From assembly GCF_001936575.1 (NCBI RefSeq), contig NZ_MSMP01000020.1, forward strand, positions 30,657 to 94,656: a stretch of 64,000 nt of DNA, in the 5' to 3' direction. Every line of letters begins with the position of its first letter. Within the stretch, counting starts at the first letter, position 1. Origin of the DNA: Tenacibaculum agarivorans (GTDB taxonomy: Bacteria > Bacteroidota > Bacteroidia > Flavobacteriales > Flavobacteriaceae). The position numbers and the translations under genes are program-made. Below are positions 34,041 through 42,712 of the stretch, piece by piece. The notes beneath the pieces were generated by a model. The model did not search any database. It saw only the letters and a list, made by a program, of their open reading frames with translations, and was not told the DNA's origin.

Positions 34041-34919
34041 TTATTTAGAAAATTTTTGAATGTTAAACTCTTCTAATAAACCTTCAAAAAGCTGACTGTT
34101 ACTTTGCTCAGCTCGTATTAATTCTATATCAGCTACTTCAATATTTTTTGGTAATTTTTTAGCTAATTCATCTTTTTCATACTCATATAATTTCCATTCC
34201 TTGTCATTATATTCCAGAGCGGTTAAGTTTTCAATCCAATCACCTGAATTTAGGTATACTGTTTCACCCTTTTCATTTTGAATAACACGCATTTCTGGTT
34301 GATGAATGTGCCCACAAACTACATAATGGTATTCATTATCAATAGCTATTTCTGCAGCAGTAGTTTCAAAATTATTAATAAATTTCACAGCACTTTTTAC
34401 ACCATTTTTTATTTTTTTACTGAAAGATAATCTATTATAGCCTAGTGTTTCACTGATCCAATTTACAGCGGTATTAAGCATAATTAAAGAATCATAACCA
34501 ACACTACCTAATTTAGCAAGCCATTTAGAGTGTTGCATGGTAACATCAAAAACATCACCATGGAAAAACCATCCCTTTTTACCATCTATATCTAGTACTA
34601 CTTTGTTTACAATTTCGAAGCTACCTAATCTAAATCCTTTAAATTTTCTTAGCATTTCATCATGATTTCCAGTAATGTAATATACTTTAGCACCTGAAGT
34701 AATAAAATTCATGATTTGACGAATAACTTTCATGTGTGCTTTGGGGAAATATCGCTTTTTGAATTGCCATATATCTATAATATCACCGTTTAAGATTAAA
34801 GTTTTTGGGTTAATTGTTTTTAAATAGTTATGTAATTCAGCAGCTCTGCATCCAAAAGTTCCTAAATGTACATCTGAAATTACAACGATATCTAATTTAC
34901 GTCTTTTACTTTTCTTCAT
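34041..34919 (-). CDS. LpxH-like UDP-2,3-diacylglucosamine pyrophosphatase / metallophosphoesterase
   Basis: A 292-residue calcineurin-type phosphoesterase. The metal-binding motifs are in order: DVHLGTFG (D-x-H), NGDIIDIWQ (GD), GNHDEML (GNHD) and CGHIHQPEM (GHxH). LpxH acts after LpxD in lipid A synthesis, releasing lipid X. Bacteroidetes carry several LpxH-like paralogues, so the exact substrate is uncertain, and I give no gene symbol. A nested inverted repeat upstream (34975-35014) may regulate it together with the downstream glycosyltransferase. Confidence 0.82.
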   Translation of the reverse strand: MKKSKRRKLDIVVISDVHLGTFGCRAAELHNYLKTINPKTLILNGDIIDIWQFKKRYFPKAHMKVIRQIMNFITSGAKVYYITGNHDEMLRKFKGFRLGSFEIVNKVVLDIDGKKGWFFHGDVFDVTMQHSKWLAKLGSVGYDSLIMLNTAVNWISETLGYNRLSFSKKIKNGVKSAVKFINNFETTAAEIAIDNEYHYVVCGHIHQPEMRVIQNEKGETVYLNSGDWIENLTALEYNDKEWKLYEYEKDELAKKLPKNIEVADIELIRAEQSNSQLFEGLLEEFNIQKFSK

Positions 34920-34974
34920 TTTAAAGTGATATATAAGCTTTCCCCTAAGAAAGTTCTAGAATTGGTTAATTAAT

Positions 34975-35014
34975 TTTTACCAAATTATACATTACGTATA
35001 TTTTTTTGGTAAAA
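34975..35014. promoter_or_regulatory. Nested inverted repeats upstream of the LpxH-like gene
   Basis: Perfect outer arms TTTTACCAAA (34975-34984) and TTTGGTAAAA (35005-35014) enclose a second inverted repeat, TATAC/GTATA (34986-35000). They sit 56-95 bp before the gene's ATG in a 212-bp non-coding stretch. Likely a regulator site; no T run suggests termination. Confidence 0.4.
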
Positions 35015-35078
35015 CTTTGATTAATTGTTTGTTAGATGAAGTTGAACATTATATGAATTTTGTAAATTTTGTGTAAAC

Positions 35079-35112
35079 AAAAAAGCTCAGGAGAAAACCC
35101 CTGAGCTTTTTT
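35079..35112. terminator. Intrinsic terminator downstream of secA
   Basis: A 13-bp stem (AAAAAAGCTCAGG with its complement at 35100-35112) and an 8-nt loop. T-runs in both directions; on the minus strand it ends secA 20 bp after the stop codon. Confidence 0.9.
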
Positions 35113-35131
35113 TATTGTGAAAAATAGTATT

Positions 35132-38100
35132 TTAATTATTGTGTAATACCCAACTTCCTTGTTCTAGTAAAGGAATAGCTTGTTTGTATTTTACTACTTT
35201 TTCTTCACCACTCATTACATTTTTAATAGTTACACGTTCATTACGACCAATTTTAGGTTGTTCTCTAACTATTGTTTCCACAGCTTGTGGTTGCTCTTGT
35301 GTTTGTTGTTGACGAGCATTATTAAAAGCTTGTTGCGTAGAGTTTTGAACTTCGTCTTTACGCAAGTCTAACTTTTCTCTTTGCTGTTCTCTAGCTTCAG
35401 AAATTTGAGATTCATCTTCAGTAGGTAATTTCCCTTTAAATAAGAAAGATAACACTTCCTTATTTACTTTATCAATTGTCTCTTGGAATAATTCAAAAGC
35501 TTCAAATTTATAGACTAATAATGGATCTTTTTGTTCATATGTTGCGTTTTGAACTGTTTGCTTTAATTCATCCATTTTACGTAGATGATCTTTCCAATTT
35601 TCATCGATAATAGCCAGAGTGATGTTTTTTTCAAAGTCATTAACTAAAGATTTACCTTCGGTTTCATAAGCTTCTTTTAAATTGGTAACAACACGTAAGG
35701 TTTTAGTACCATCAGTAAAAGGAACTACAATACGCTCATAACGATCCCCTTCATTTTCAAATACATTTTTAATTACTGGGTATACTTGAGTCGCGTTACG
35801 TTCAGTGTCGTTCTTGTAATTGCTAGTAACTATTTCGTATAATTCATCAATTAACTCTTGTTCTGGCTTGTTGTTGAAATCTTCTTCAGAAAAAGGAGAT
35901 GTCATAGAAGAGAAACGAATCAATTCGAATTCAAAGTTTTGAAAATTCTTTGCAGCCTTATTTTGACGTACTACTGCATCACATGTATCATAAATCATGT
36001 TAGCAATATCTATTTGTAAACGCTTTCCATCTAAAGCGTGACGACGACGTTTGTAAACAAACTCACGTTGCGCATTCATTACATCATCATATTCCAACAA
36101 ACGCTTACGAATACCAAAGTTATTTTCTTCTACCTTTTTCTGTGCTCTTTCGATAGACTTGGTTACCATTCTATCTTGAATCACTTCTCCTTCTTTTAAT
36201 CCTAACCTGTCCATTACTTTAGCAATACGATCAGAACCAAATAAACGCATTAAATTATCATCAAGTGCCACAAAGAATTGAGAAGAACCTACATCTCCCT
36301 GACGACCAGCACGACCACGTAACTGACGATCTACACGTCTTGAATCATGACGTTCAGTACCAATAATGGCTAATCCTCCTGCAGCTTTTACTTCATCAGT
36401 AAGTTTAATATCTGTACCACGTCCTGCCATGTTAGTTGCAATAGTTACTTGGCCAGGTTTACCAGCTTCAGCAACAACATCAGCTTCTTTTTTATGTAGT
36501 TTCGCATTTAAAATATTATGCGGTATTTTACGCATTTTAAGCATTCTACCTAGTAGCTCAGAGATTTCTACTGAAGTTGTACCTACTAATACAGGTCTAT
36601 TTTCATTTACAAGTTTTACAATTTCTTCAATAACGGCATTGTATTTTTCTCTTGTAGTTTTATATAATAAATCTTCTCTATCGTCTCTTGCAATAGGCTT
36701 ATTCGTAGGAATTTCTATAACATCTAGCTTATATATTTCCCAGAATTCACCAGCTTCAGTAATTGCAGTACCCGTCATACCAGATAACTTACGGTACATT
36801 CTAAAGTAGTTCTGTAAAGTTACTGTAGCAAAAGTTTGTGTAGCGTCTTCAATTTTTACATTCTCTTTAGCTTCAATAGCTTGGTGTAAACCATCAGAAT
36901 AACGACGGCCATCCATAATACGACCAGTTTGCTCGTCTACAATCATTACTTTATTGTCAACAACAACATATTCAACATCTTTTTCAAATAAAGTATAGGC
37001 TTTCAATAATTGATTCATGGTGTGAATTCGTTCACTCTTCACACTAAAATCTCTGTATAACTCTTCTTTTAATTCTGCTTTTTGTTCAGGGGTGCTATCA
37101 GCACTTTCAATTTCAGCAATTTTTATACTAATATCTGGTAATACAAAGAATGTACTATTTTGTGTTTTTTCAGATAAATGACCAACTCCTTTATCTGTCA
37201 AATTGATTTGGTTATTTTTCTCTTCAATAGTAAACCATAATTCAGCGTCTACTTCAGGCATTAGTTTGTTATTATCCTGCATGTAGAAGTTTTCTGTCTT
37301 TTGAAGTATTTGTCGAATACCTTCTTGAGATAAGTATTTGATTAATGCTTTGTTTTTAGGAAGCCCTCTGTATACTCTCAATAATAAGAAACCTCCTTCT
37401 TTAGTATCACCTTCTTTTAGTAATTTTTTAGCTTCAGCTAAAACACCAACTAAATATTTACTTTGTAATCCTACTAAATCAGAAACTAATGGTTTTAACT
37501 CGTTAAATTCATGAATATCACCTTGTGGTATTGGACCCGAAATGATTAGAGGAGTACGTGCATCATCAATCAATACAGAGTCTACCTCATCAATAATAGC
37601 ATAGTTTGGAGCACGTTGTACCAAATCTTCTTTAGAAGAAGCCATATTATCACGTAAATAATCAAAACCAAATTCGTTGTTAGTTCCGTAAGTAATGTCA
37701 GCGTTATACGCTTTTCTTCTGGCTTCTGAGTTAGGTTGATGATAATCAATACAATCTGTTGATAAACCATGGAATTCAAAGATAGGAGCCATCCATGCAC
37801 GGTCACGTTTTGCTAAGTAGTCATTTACAGTAACCACATGAACTCCTTTTCCACTAAGAGCATTCAAGTATACAGGAAGCGTAGATACTAATGTTTTACC
37901 TTCTCCTGTCATCATCTCGGCAATTTTACCTTCGTGTAAAACAGATCCACCAATCAATTGTACGTCGTAATGAATCATATCCCAAGTAACCTCTTTTCCT
38001 GAAGCATCCCAAGTATTAGCCCAAATAGCTTTATCATTTTCTAGGGTTACATGTTCTTTACTACCAGATAATTCTCTATCAAAAGGAGTTGCAGTAACTT

Positions 38101-38485
38101 CAATAGCATTGTTTGTTGCAAAACGTTTAGCAGTTTCTTTAACTACAGCAAATGCTTCCGACATGATTTCTTTTAAAATATTTTCAGAGGCTTCGTATGC
38201 TTCATCTTTTAATTTATCTATTTCGGTGTAAATTTCTTCCTGTCTATCAATTTCTGCAGTTTTAGCTTCTTCTTCTAGTTGAATGATTTGATCTTCAAAA
38301 GTTTGAGTAGCACCACTTATTTTTGACTTAAACTCAGCAGTTTTTGCTCTTAATTCATCATGGCTAAGTTTAGCGATAGCATCTTCAAAAGCCTTAATGT
38401 TATCGATGATAGGTTGTAGTTTCTTTAAATCTTTCTGTTGTTTATCACCTACAAATATTTTTATAATTGAGTTTAAAATGCTCAT
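35132..38485 (-). CDS. secA: Preprotein translocase ATPase SecA
   Basis: The ATP-driven motor that pushes unfolded proteins through SecYEG. The 1117-residue length is large, as is usual in Bacteroidetes. Walker A is MTGEGKTLVSTLPV, the DEAD-like box is IIDEVDSVLIDDARTPLIISG, and the second helicase half has ATNMAGRGTDIKL and DRQLRGRAGRQGD. Insertions within the preprotein-crosslinking region and around the two-helix finger account for the added length. The C-terminal zinc-binding tail of proteobacterial SecA (CxCx8CH) is absent; the protein instead ends in a Gln-rich linker and a short basic/hydrophobic end (VKYKQAIPLLEQGSWVLHNN). Confidence 0.97.
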   Translation of the reverse strand: MSILNSIIKIFVGDKQQKDLKKLQPIIDNIKAFEDAIAKLSHDELRAKTAEFKSKISGATQTFEDQIIQLEEEAKTAEIDRQEEIYTEIDKLKDEAYEASENILKEIMSEAFAVVKETAKRFATNNAIEVTATPFDRELSGSKEHVTLENDKAIWANTWDASGKEVTWDMIHYDVQLIGGSVLHEGKIAEMMTGEGKTLVSTLPVYLNALSGKGVHVVTVNDYLAKRDRAWMAPIFEFHGLSTDCIDYHQPNSEARRKAYNADITYGTNNEFGFDYLRDNMASSKEDLVQRAPNYAIIDEVDSVLIDDARTPLIISGPIPQGDIHEFNELKPLVSDLVGLQSKYLVGVLAEAKKLLKEGDTKEGGFLLLRVYRGLPKNKALIKYLSQEGIRQILQKTENFYMQDNNKLMPEVDAELWFTIEEKNNQINLTDKGVGHLSEKTQNSTFFVLPDISIKIAEIESADSTPEQKAELKEELYRDFSVKSERIHTMNQLLKAYTLFEKDVEYVVVDNKVMIVDEQTGRIMDGRRYSDGLHQAIEAKENVKIEDATQTFATVTLQNYFRMYRKLSGMTGTAITEAGEFWEIYKLDVIEIPTNKPIARDDREDLLYKTTREKYNAVIEEIVKLVNENRPVLVGTTSVEISELLGRMLKMRKIPHNILNAKLHKKEADVVAEAGKPGQVTIATNMAGRGTDIKLTDEVKAAGGLAIIGTERHDSRRVDRQLRGRAGRQGDVGSSQFFVALDDNLMRLFGSDRIAKVMDRLGLKEGEVIQDRMVTKSIERAQKKVEENNFGIRKRLLEYDDVMNAQREFVYKRRRHALDGKRLQIDIANMIYDTCDAVVRQNKAAKNFQNFEFELIRFSSMTSPFSEEDFNNKPEQELIDELYEIVTSNYKNDTERNATQVYPVIKNVFENEGDRYERIVVPFTDGTKTLRVVTNLKEAYETEGKSLVNDFEKNITLAIIDENWKDHLRKMDELKQTVQNATYEQKDPLLVYKFEAFELFQETIDKVNKEVLSFLFKGKLPTEDESQISEAREQQREKLDLRKDEVQNSTQQAFNNARQQQTQEQPQAVETIVREQPKIGRNERVTIKNVMSGEEKVVKYKQAIPLLEQGSWVLHNN

Positions 38486-38550
38486 TATCTGTGTGTTTTA
38501 TAAGAAGTTTTACTTCGTTAATTGTTGGTTTGTACTTACTTAAAGGTAAG

Positions 38551-38577
38551 CAAAAAAAAAGCCTCGAATGAGACTTT
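38551..38577 (-). terminator. Terminator of the DUF2795 gene
   Basis: An 8-bp hairpin (38558-38565 with 38570-38577), one pair of which is G-U in the minus-strand RNA, followed on that strand by nine T residues. It separates the DUF2795 gene from secA. Confidence 0.75.
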
Positions 38578-38597
38578 TATGTTTATATGGTTATGTA

Positions 38598-38819
38598 TTA
38601 ATATTCATCTTCGTTCCAAAGATAATCTTCTTCGGTTGGATAGTCTGGCCATATCTCAATGATAGAATCGTAAACCTCACCTTCGTCTTCAATGTCTTGT
38701 AGGTTTTCCACCACTTCTAACGGTGCACCAGTACGAATAGCGTAATCAATCAATTCGTCTTTTGTTGCGGGCCATGGAGCATCTGCTAAATATGATGCTA
38801 ATTCAAGTGTCCAGTACAT
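38598..38819 (-). CDS. DUF2795 domain protein
   Basis: A 73-residue acidic cytoplasmic protein. The segment ELASYLADAPWPATKDELIDYAIRTGAPLEVVENLQDI fits the DUF2795 helical domain, whose members are small, uncharacterised proteins. The tail (TEEDYLWNEDEY) is strongly acidic. It is preceded by the best two-part promoter on this strand and closed by its own terminator, so it is a monocistronic gene. That suggests real, independent expression. Confidence 0.85.
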   Translation of the reverse strand: MYWTLELASYLADAPWPATKDELIDYAIRTGAPLEVVENLQDIEDEGEVYDSIIEIWPDYPTEEDYLWNEDEY

Positions 38820-38843
38820 TTCTTAATCTGTTTTTGTGTTCTG

Positions 38844-38873
38844 CAAAAATAAAATTTAAACTTAAAAAGTCAA
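38844..38873 (-). promoter_or_regulatory. Promoter of the DUF2795 gene
   Basis: The minus strand has TTG (38873-38871), a 19-bp spacer and TATTTTTG (38851-38844), a full match to the Bacteroidetes -33/-7 promoter. It predicts a leader of about 18 nt. The same 19-bp spacing is found at htrA. Confidence 0.7.
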
Positions 38874-38916
38874 GTTTTTTATTAAAAATCTGAAATTAGT
38901 AAAAAAAAGAACTTTT

Positions 38917-39489
38917 TCAAAGCTTTTTAGGTATCCATTTTACCTCATCCGCTTTAACATCTTTCGACAACTTCCGTGCCAATACAAATAGGTAGTCAGA
39001 TAGTCGGTTTAAATACATTAAAACGCTTTCACTTACAGGCTCGATGTGGTGTAAAGCAACCGATAAACGCTCGGCTCTACGGCAAACACAGCGAGCTATA
39101 TGACAAAATGACACTGTTTGGTGCCCTCCAGGTAAAATAAAATGAGTCATCTGCGGAAGAGCATCGTTCATTCTATCCATTTCTACTTCTAAAAACGCAA
39201 TAGATTGATCACTTATTTTAGGGATATTTAAACGTTCTTTCCCATTTTTTAGTATTTCTTTTTCAGGTGGTGTAGCTAACATTGCTCCTAAAGTGAAAAG
39301 TTCATCTTGTATTTTAAGTAAAGCATTTCTAGTAATTTGATCAATTTCTTGATCTCGAATTAAACCTATATATGAGTTAAGCTCATCTACGGTTCCATAG
39401 CTTTCAATTCGTAAGTGGTTTTTAGGTACTCTCGAACCACCAAATAGGGCAGTGGTACCTTTATCTCCAGTTTTAGTATATATTTTCAT
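38917..39489 (-). CDS. Cob(I)alamin adenosyltransferase, PduO type
   Basis: Transfers the adenosyl group of ATP to cobalamin to make coenzyme B12. It is a 190-residue helical-bundle enzyme. The N-terminal ATP-binding motif TKTGDKGTTALFGG and SYGTVDELNSYIG are intact. The conserved RRAERLSVAL (Arg and Glu needed for ATP binding) lies near residue 130, and the late SDYLFVLAR segment closes the bundle. In flavobacteria it may serve methylmalonyl-CoA mutase or ribonucleotide reductase. No other B12 gene is adjacent. It is followed, in order of transcription, by the DUF2795 gene, which has its own promoter. Confidence 0.94.
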   Translation of the reverse strand: MKIYTKTGDKGTTALFGGSRVPKNHLRIESYGTVDELNSYIGLIRDQEIDQITRNALLKIQDELFTLGAMLATPPEKEILKNGKERLNIPKISDQSIAFLEVEMDRMNDALPQMTHFILPGGHQTVSFCHIARCVCRRAERLSVALHHIEPVSESVLMYLNRLSDYLFVLARKLSKDVKADEVKWIPKKL

Positions 39490-39531
39490 TAATTAATAGT
39501 AATTGATGATTAGTGCAATATGAATTATAAA

Positions 39532-39939
39532 TTAACCTGTTGTTAAACTAAGTTTGTCGAGAATATAGTCAGGACATCTTGTTGGTCTTTTGGTATTCAT
39601 ATCAATAAAAGCTAAGGTAGTGTTTCCTGTACAGAGTAACTCGTTATTTTGGTTGGTAATTTCATAGTCGAACTCTATTTTAACAGAAGGTGTTTTTTTT
39701 AAAGTGGTTTTAATGGTTAGTACATCATCATAAAAAGCAGATTTTTTAAAGTTACAGTTTAGCACAATAACTGGAAGCATTATCCCGTTATTTTCCATAT
39801 ATTTGTAATCTACCCCCAATGATCGAAGCCATTCAGTTCTACCAATTTCAAAATATTGCGCATAATTACCGTGATACACAACACCCATCTGGTCTGTTTC
39901 GGCATATCGGACTCGTAAGTTTGAATAATTTTCAGACAA
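39532..39939 (-). CDS. Acyl-CoA thioesterase (YbgC/4HBT hot-dog fold)
   Basis: A 135-residue hot-dog-fold thioesterase. The motif RYAETDQMGVVYHGNYAQYF holds the catalytic Asp of the 4-hydroxybenzoyl-CoA thioesterase family (D in ETDQMG) and the YbgC-type HxNY. It hydrolyses acyl-CoA or acyl-ACP thioesters in the cytoplasm; chain preference is not predictable. The start is TTG at 39939, since an in-frame stop lies just upstream and no ATG precedes the conserved region. It is divergent from dnaA. Confidence 0.88.
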   Translation of the reverse strand: MSENYSNLRVRYAETDQMGVVYHGNYAQYFEIGRTEWLRSLGVDYKYMENNGIMLPVIVLNCNFKKSAFYDDVLTIKTTLKKTPSVKIEFDYEITNQNNELLCTGNTTLAFIDMNTKRPTRCPDYILDKLSLTTG

Positions 39940-40021
39940 AATATTTTATGTAAATTTTGAACTAATCTTACATAAAAAAAAAATAATAATCAATACCAAT
40001 TTGATTTTTTTTTACTGAAAT

Positions 40022-40030
40022 TTATTCACA
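40022..40030 (+). promoter_or_regulatory. DnaA box upstream of dnaA
   Basis: TTATTCACA fits the 9-mer consensus TTATnCACA. Its position 87 bp before the dnaA ATG suits autorepression by DnaA. It is the only copy I find in the 177-bp intergenic region, so an origin cannot be claimed. Confidence 0.5.
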
Positions 40031-40036
40031 CTTTTG

Positions 40037-40062
40037 TCCCTCCATAATGGAGGGATTTTTAA
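40037..40062 (+). terminator. Terminator-like hairpin in front of dnaA
   Basis: TCCCTCC/GGAGGGA with a 5-nt loop (full arms 9 bp, 40037-40055) followed by TTTTT and, after AACAA, another long T run. It points in the direction of dnaA, but no plus-strand gene lies upstream. It may attenuate dnaA transcription or end an unseen short RNA. Confidence 0.5.
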
Positions 40063-40116
40063 CAATTTTTTTTCTACTTTTTTGTAGGGAAAAGCAAATT
40101 TTTATGGAGAGCTTAA

Positions 40117-41541
40117 ATGAGTAAAACTGCTGAATACGTATGGTTGAATTGTCTATCTTTTATTAAGGATAATATAAAGCCACAAGCCTATAAGACATGG
40201 TTTGAACCTATTAAACCCGTTAAGTTATCAGGCGAGGCATTAACAATTCAGGTTCCAAGTAAGTTTTTTTATGAATGGTTAGAAGAGCACTATATCAAGT
40301 TACTTAGAGTTGCCTTAGTACGAGAGTTAGGGGAGCATGCAAAATTGATATATGATGTTAGAATGGAAAACACATACAGTAGTAATAATCCACAGACTGT
40401 AAAAATTCCAAGTGCTAACAGAAACCCTTTAAAACCACAAAAAGTAACAGTTCCTTTAGAGTCTAAAAGGGAGCTAAAGAATCCGTTTGTTATTCCTGGT
40501 CTACAAAAGGTAAAAATAGAGTCTCAATTAAATCCAAATTATAATTTCGATAATTTTGTAGAAGGAGATTCAAACAGATTAGCAAGATCAGCAGGTATGG
40601 CTGTTGCTAATAAACCTGGAGGTACTTCTTTTAATCCATTGTTAATATATGGAGGAGTTGGTTTAGGAAAAACACACTTAGCTCATGCTATAGGGGTTGA
40701 TATTAAAGATAAATATCCGGATAAAACGGTATTATATATTTCTTCTGAAAAATTCACACAACAATTTATAGATTCAGTAAAGTCGAATACAAGAAACGAT
40801 TTTATTCATTTCTACCAAATGATTGATGTATTGATTATTGATGATGTACAGTTTTTATCAGGGAAAGCAGGAACACAAGATGTCTTTTTCCATATATTCA
40901 ATCATTTGCACCAAAATGGTAAGCAAGTAATTTTAACTTCAGATAAAGCTCCTGTAGATATGCAGGATATAGAACAGCGATTATTGTCTCGTTTTAAATG
41001 GGGACTTTCTGCGGAATTACAAAATCCAGATTATGAGACTCGTATTTCCATACTTCAAAAGAAGTTGTTTAGAGATGGAGTTGAAATGCCTGAAGATATT
41101 ATTGAATATATAGCAAAAAATGTAAAATCTAATGTTCGTGAACTTGAAGGTGTAATTATTTCTATGATCGCTCAAGCATCATTTAATAGAAGAGAATTTA
41201 CATTAGATTTAGCAAGACAAATTGTAGATAAATTTGTTAAAAATACCAAAAAGGAAGTTTCTATAGATTATATACAAAAAGTAGTTTCAAAGTATTTTGA
41301 TATGGATGTAGCTACTTTACAATCTAAAACAAGAAAAAGACATGTTGTACAAGCACGTCAGTTGGCAATGTATTTTGCTAAACGTATGACAAAATCGTCT
41401 TTAGCTAGTATTGGAAGCCAAATTGGTCAAAGAGATCATGCTACGGTATTACATGCTTGTAAAACGGTTGATAATTTAACTGAAACGGATAAACAATTTA
41501 GGAAATACGTCGAAGACTTGACGAAGAAATTAACATTCTAA
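40117..41541 (+). CDS. dnaA: Chromosomal replication initiator DnaA
   Basis: Binds DnaA boxes at the origin and melts it. It has 474 residues with the four expected parts: N-terminal helical domain I (1-85, WLNCLSFIKDNIKPQAYKTWF); a variable linker (about 86-140); an AAA+ core with Walker A GGVGLGKTH (179-187) and Walker B VLIIDDVQFLSGK; and the C-terminal helix-turn-helix domain with the DnaA signature GSQIGQRDHATVLHACK. A GGAGAG ribosome-binding-like sequence ends 5 bases before the ATG. The leader has a DnaA box and a terminator-like hairpin. The two genes behind it are in line. Confidence 0.97.
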   Translation: MSKTAEYVWLNCLSFIKDNIKPQAYKTWFEPIKPVKLSGEALTIQVPSKFFYEWLEEHYIKLLRVALVRELGEHAKLIYDVRMENTYSSNNPQTVKIPSANRNPLKPQKVTVPLESKRELKNPFVIPGLQKVKIESQLNPNYNFDNFVEGDSNRLARSAGMAVANKPGGTSFNPLLIYGGVGLGKTHLAHAIGVDIKDKYPDKTVLYISSEKFTQQFIDSVKSNTRNDFIHFYQMIDVLIIDDVQFLSGKAGTQDVFFHIFNHLHQNGKQVILTSDKAPVDMQDIEQRLLSRFKWGLSAELQNPDYETRISILQKKLFRDGVEMPEDIIEYIAKNVKSNVRELEGVIISMIAQASFNRREFTLDLARQIVDKFVKNTKKEVSIDYIQKVVSKYFDMDVATLQSKTRKRHVVQARQLAMYFAKRMTKSSLASIGSQIGQRDHATVLHACKTVDNLTETDKQFRKYVEDLTKKLTF

Positions 41542-41554
41542 AAACTTACTGAAA

Positions 41555-42004
41555 ATGAAAGTATTGATGGTTTGCTTAGGGAATATTTGTCGTTCACCTT
41601 TAGCTGAAGGCATCTTAAAATCTAAAGTTGATGCATCTACTTTCGTTGATTCTGCAGGAACTTCGGGTTTTCATGAAGGAGCGCTTCCTGATAAAAGATC
41701 TATTGAGGTAGCTAGATTGAATGGTATTGACATAACTGATCAAAAATCAAGAAAGTTTTCTGTTGAGGATTTTGATCATTTTGATTTGATTTATGCTATG
41801 GATGACAGTAATTATCAAAACATACTTAAACTTTCTAGGAATCAAAAAGATCAGGATAAAGTGGAAATGATTTTAAATGAATCGCACCCTGGTGAGAATT
41901 TAAGCGTTCCAGATCCATATTATGGAGGAGATCAAGGTTTTGTTAATGTCTATAGGATGCTAGAAGATGCTTGTGAGATAATTGCAGATAAAATCCATAA
42001 ATAA
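41555..42004 (+). CDS. Low-molecular-weight protein tyrosine phosphatase
   Basis: A 149-residue cytoplasmic phosphatase. The P-loop is CLGNICRS, with nucleophile C7 and R13, at the N-terminus as usual. The general acid sits in the C-terminal motif SVPDPYYGG. It removes phosphate from tyrosines, or possibly from arginine or other small phosphates. It starts 13 bp after dnaA and its stop overlaps the next ATG (TAATG). The dnaA-phosphatase-methylase order is common in flavobacteria. Confidence 0.93.
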   Translation: MKVLMVCLGNICRSPLAEGILKSKVDASTFVDSAGTSGFHEGALPDKRSIEVARLNGIDITDQKSRKFSVEDFDHFDLIYAMDDSNYQNILKLSRNQKDQDKVEMILNESHPGENLSVPDPYYGGDQGFVNVYRMLEDACEIIADKIHK

Positions 42005-42708
42005 TGCTTGGAAAACTATACTTAATACCTACTACACTTGGAGATACAGAACCGTTAGAGGTAATGCCTATTTCTGTAAAACAGGTAATCGAAAAATTGA
42101 ATCATTTTATTGTTGAAAATGAAAAAACAGCAAGACGGTATATTAAGAGAATAACACCAGGTAAAGCTCAGTCTGCATTAAACTTCATGTTAATTGATAA
42201 GTATTCTCATGAATTAGAAACTCAAAATTATCTGGATGTGTGTAGTGAAGGGATTTCAGTTGGTATTCTTTCAGAAGCTGGAGTACCTGGAGTAGCTGAT
42301 CCTGGAGCAACTGTAGTGAAACAAGCACACGAAAAAGGTATTCAAGTGATACCATTAGTAGGACCATCTTCAATACTGATGGCAATAATGGCTTCTGGTT
42401 TAAACGGTCAAAACTTTACTTTTAATGGTTATTTACCAATAGATAAGTCTGATCGAAAAAGAAGAATTAAAGAATTAGAGAAGATTTCTAGAGATAAAGA
42501 ACAATCGCAAATTTTTATTGAAACACCATATAGAAACAATAAAATGTTAGACGATTTAAAAGCTACACTGCAATCAAATACTCAATTGAGTGTAGCTTGT
42601 GATATTACTTTACCTACTGAATATATAAAAACGTTTCCTGTTAAAAAGTGGAAGACTGAGAATGTAGATTTACATAAACGTCCTACAATTTTTATTATTC
42701 AGGCATAA
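42004..42708 (+). CDS. SAM-dependent methyltransferase, tetrapyrrole methylase/RsmI-like
   Basis: A 234-residue protein of the tetrapyrrole (corrin/porphyrin) methylase fold. The SAM-binding signature is GILSEAGVPGVADPGA, and LVGPSSILMAIMASGLNGQNF resembles RsmI's conserved GPSA...SGL segment. RsmI 2'-O-methylates C1402 of 16S rRNA, but that enzyme is longer (about 280 residues), so this shorter relative may have another substrate. Its ATG overlaps the phosphatase stop by one base, giving translational coupling. Confidence 0.82.
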   Translation: MLGKLYLIPTTLGDTEPLEVMPISVKQVIEKLNHFIVENEKTARRYIKRITPGKAQSALNFMLIDKYSHELETQNYLDVCSEGISVGILSEAGVPGVADPGATVVKQAHEKGIQVIPLVGPSSILMAIMASGLNGQNFTFNGYLPIDKSDRKRRIKELEKISRDKEQSQIFIETPYRNNKMLDDLKATLQSNTQLSVACDITLPTEYIKTFPVKKWKTENVDLHKRPTIFIIQA

Positions 42709-42712
42709 AAAA

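Noticed and set aside
36366..36809. 147-codon plus-strand frame inside secA
   Set aside because: Antisense to SecA helicase motifs, low-complexity Ser/Thr composition, no promoter or domain.
39940..40116. Possible chromosomal origin next to dnaA
   Set aside because: Only one DnaA box and no cluster of boxes or clear unwinding element; a skew analysis of the whole chromosome would be needed.
40104..40124. Six-codon frame overlapping the dnaA start, a possible leader peptide
   Set aside because: Too short to support, and its first bases serve better as the GGAGAG ribosome-binding-like sequence of dnaA.
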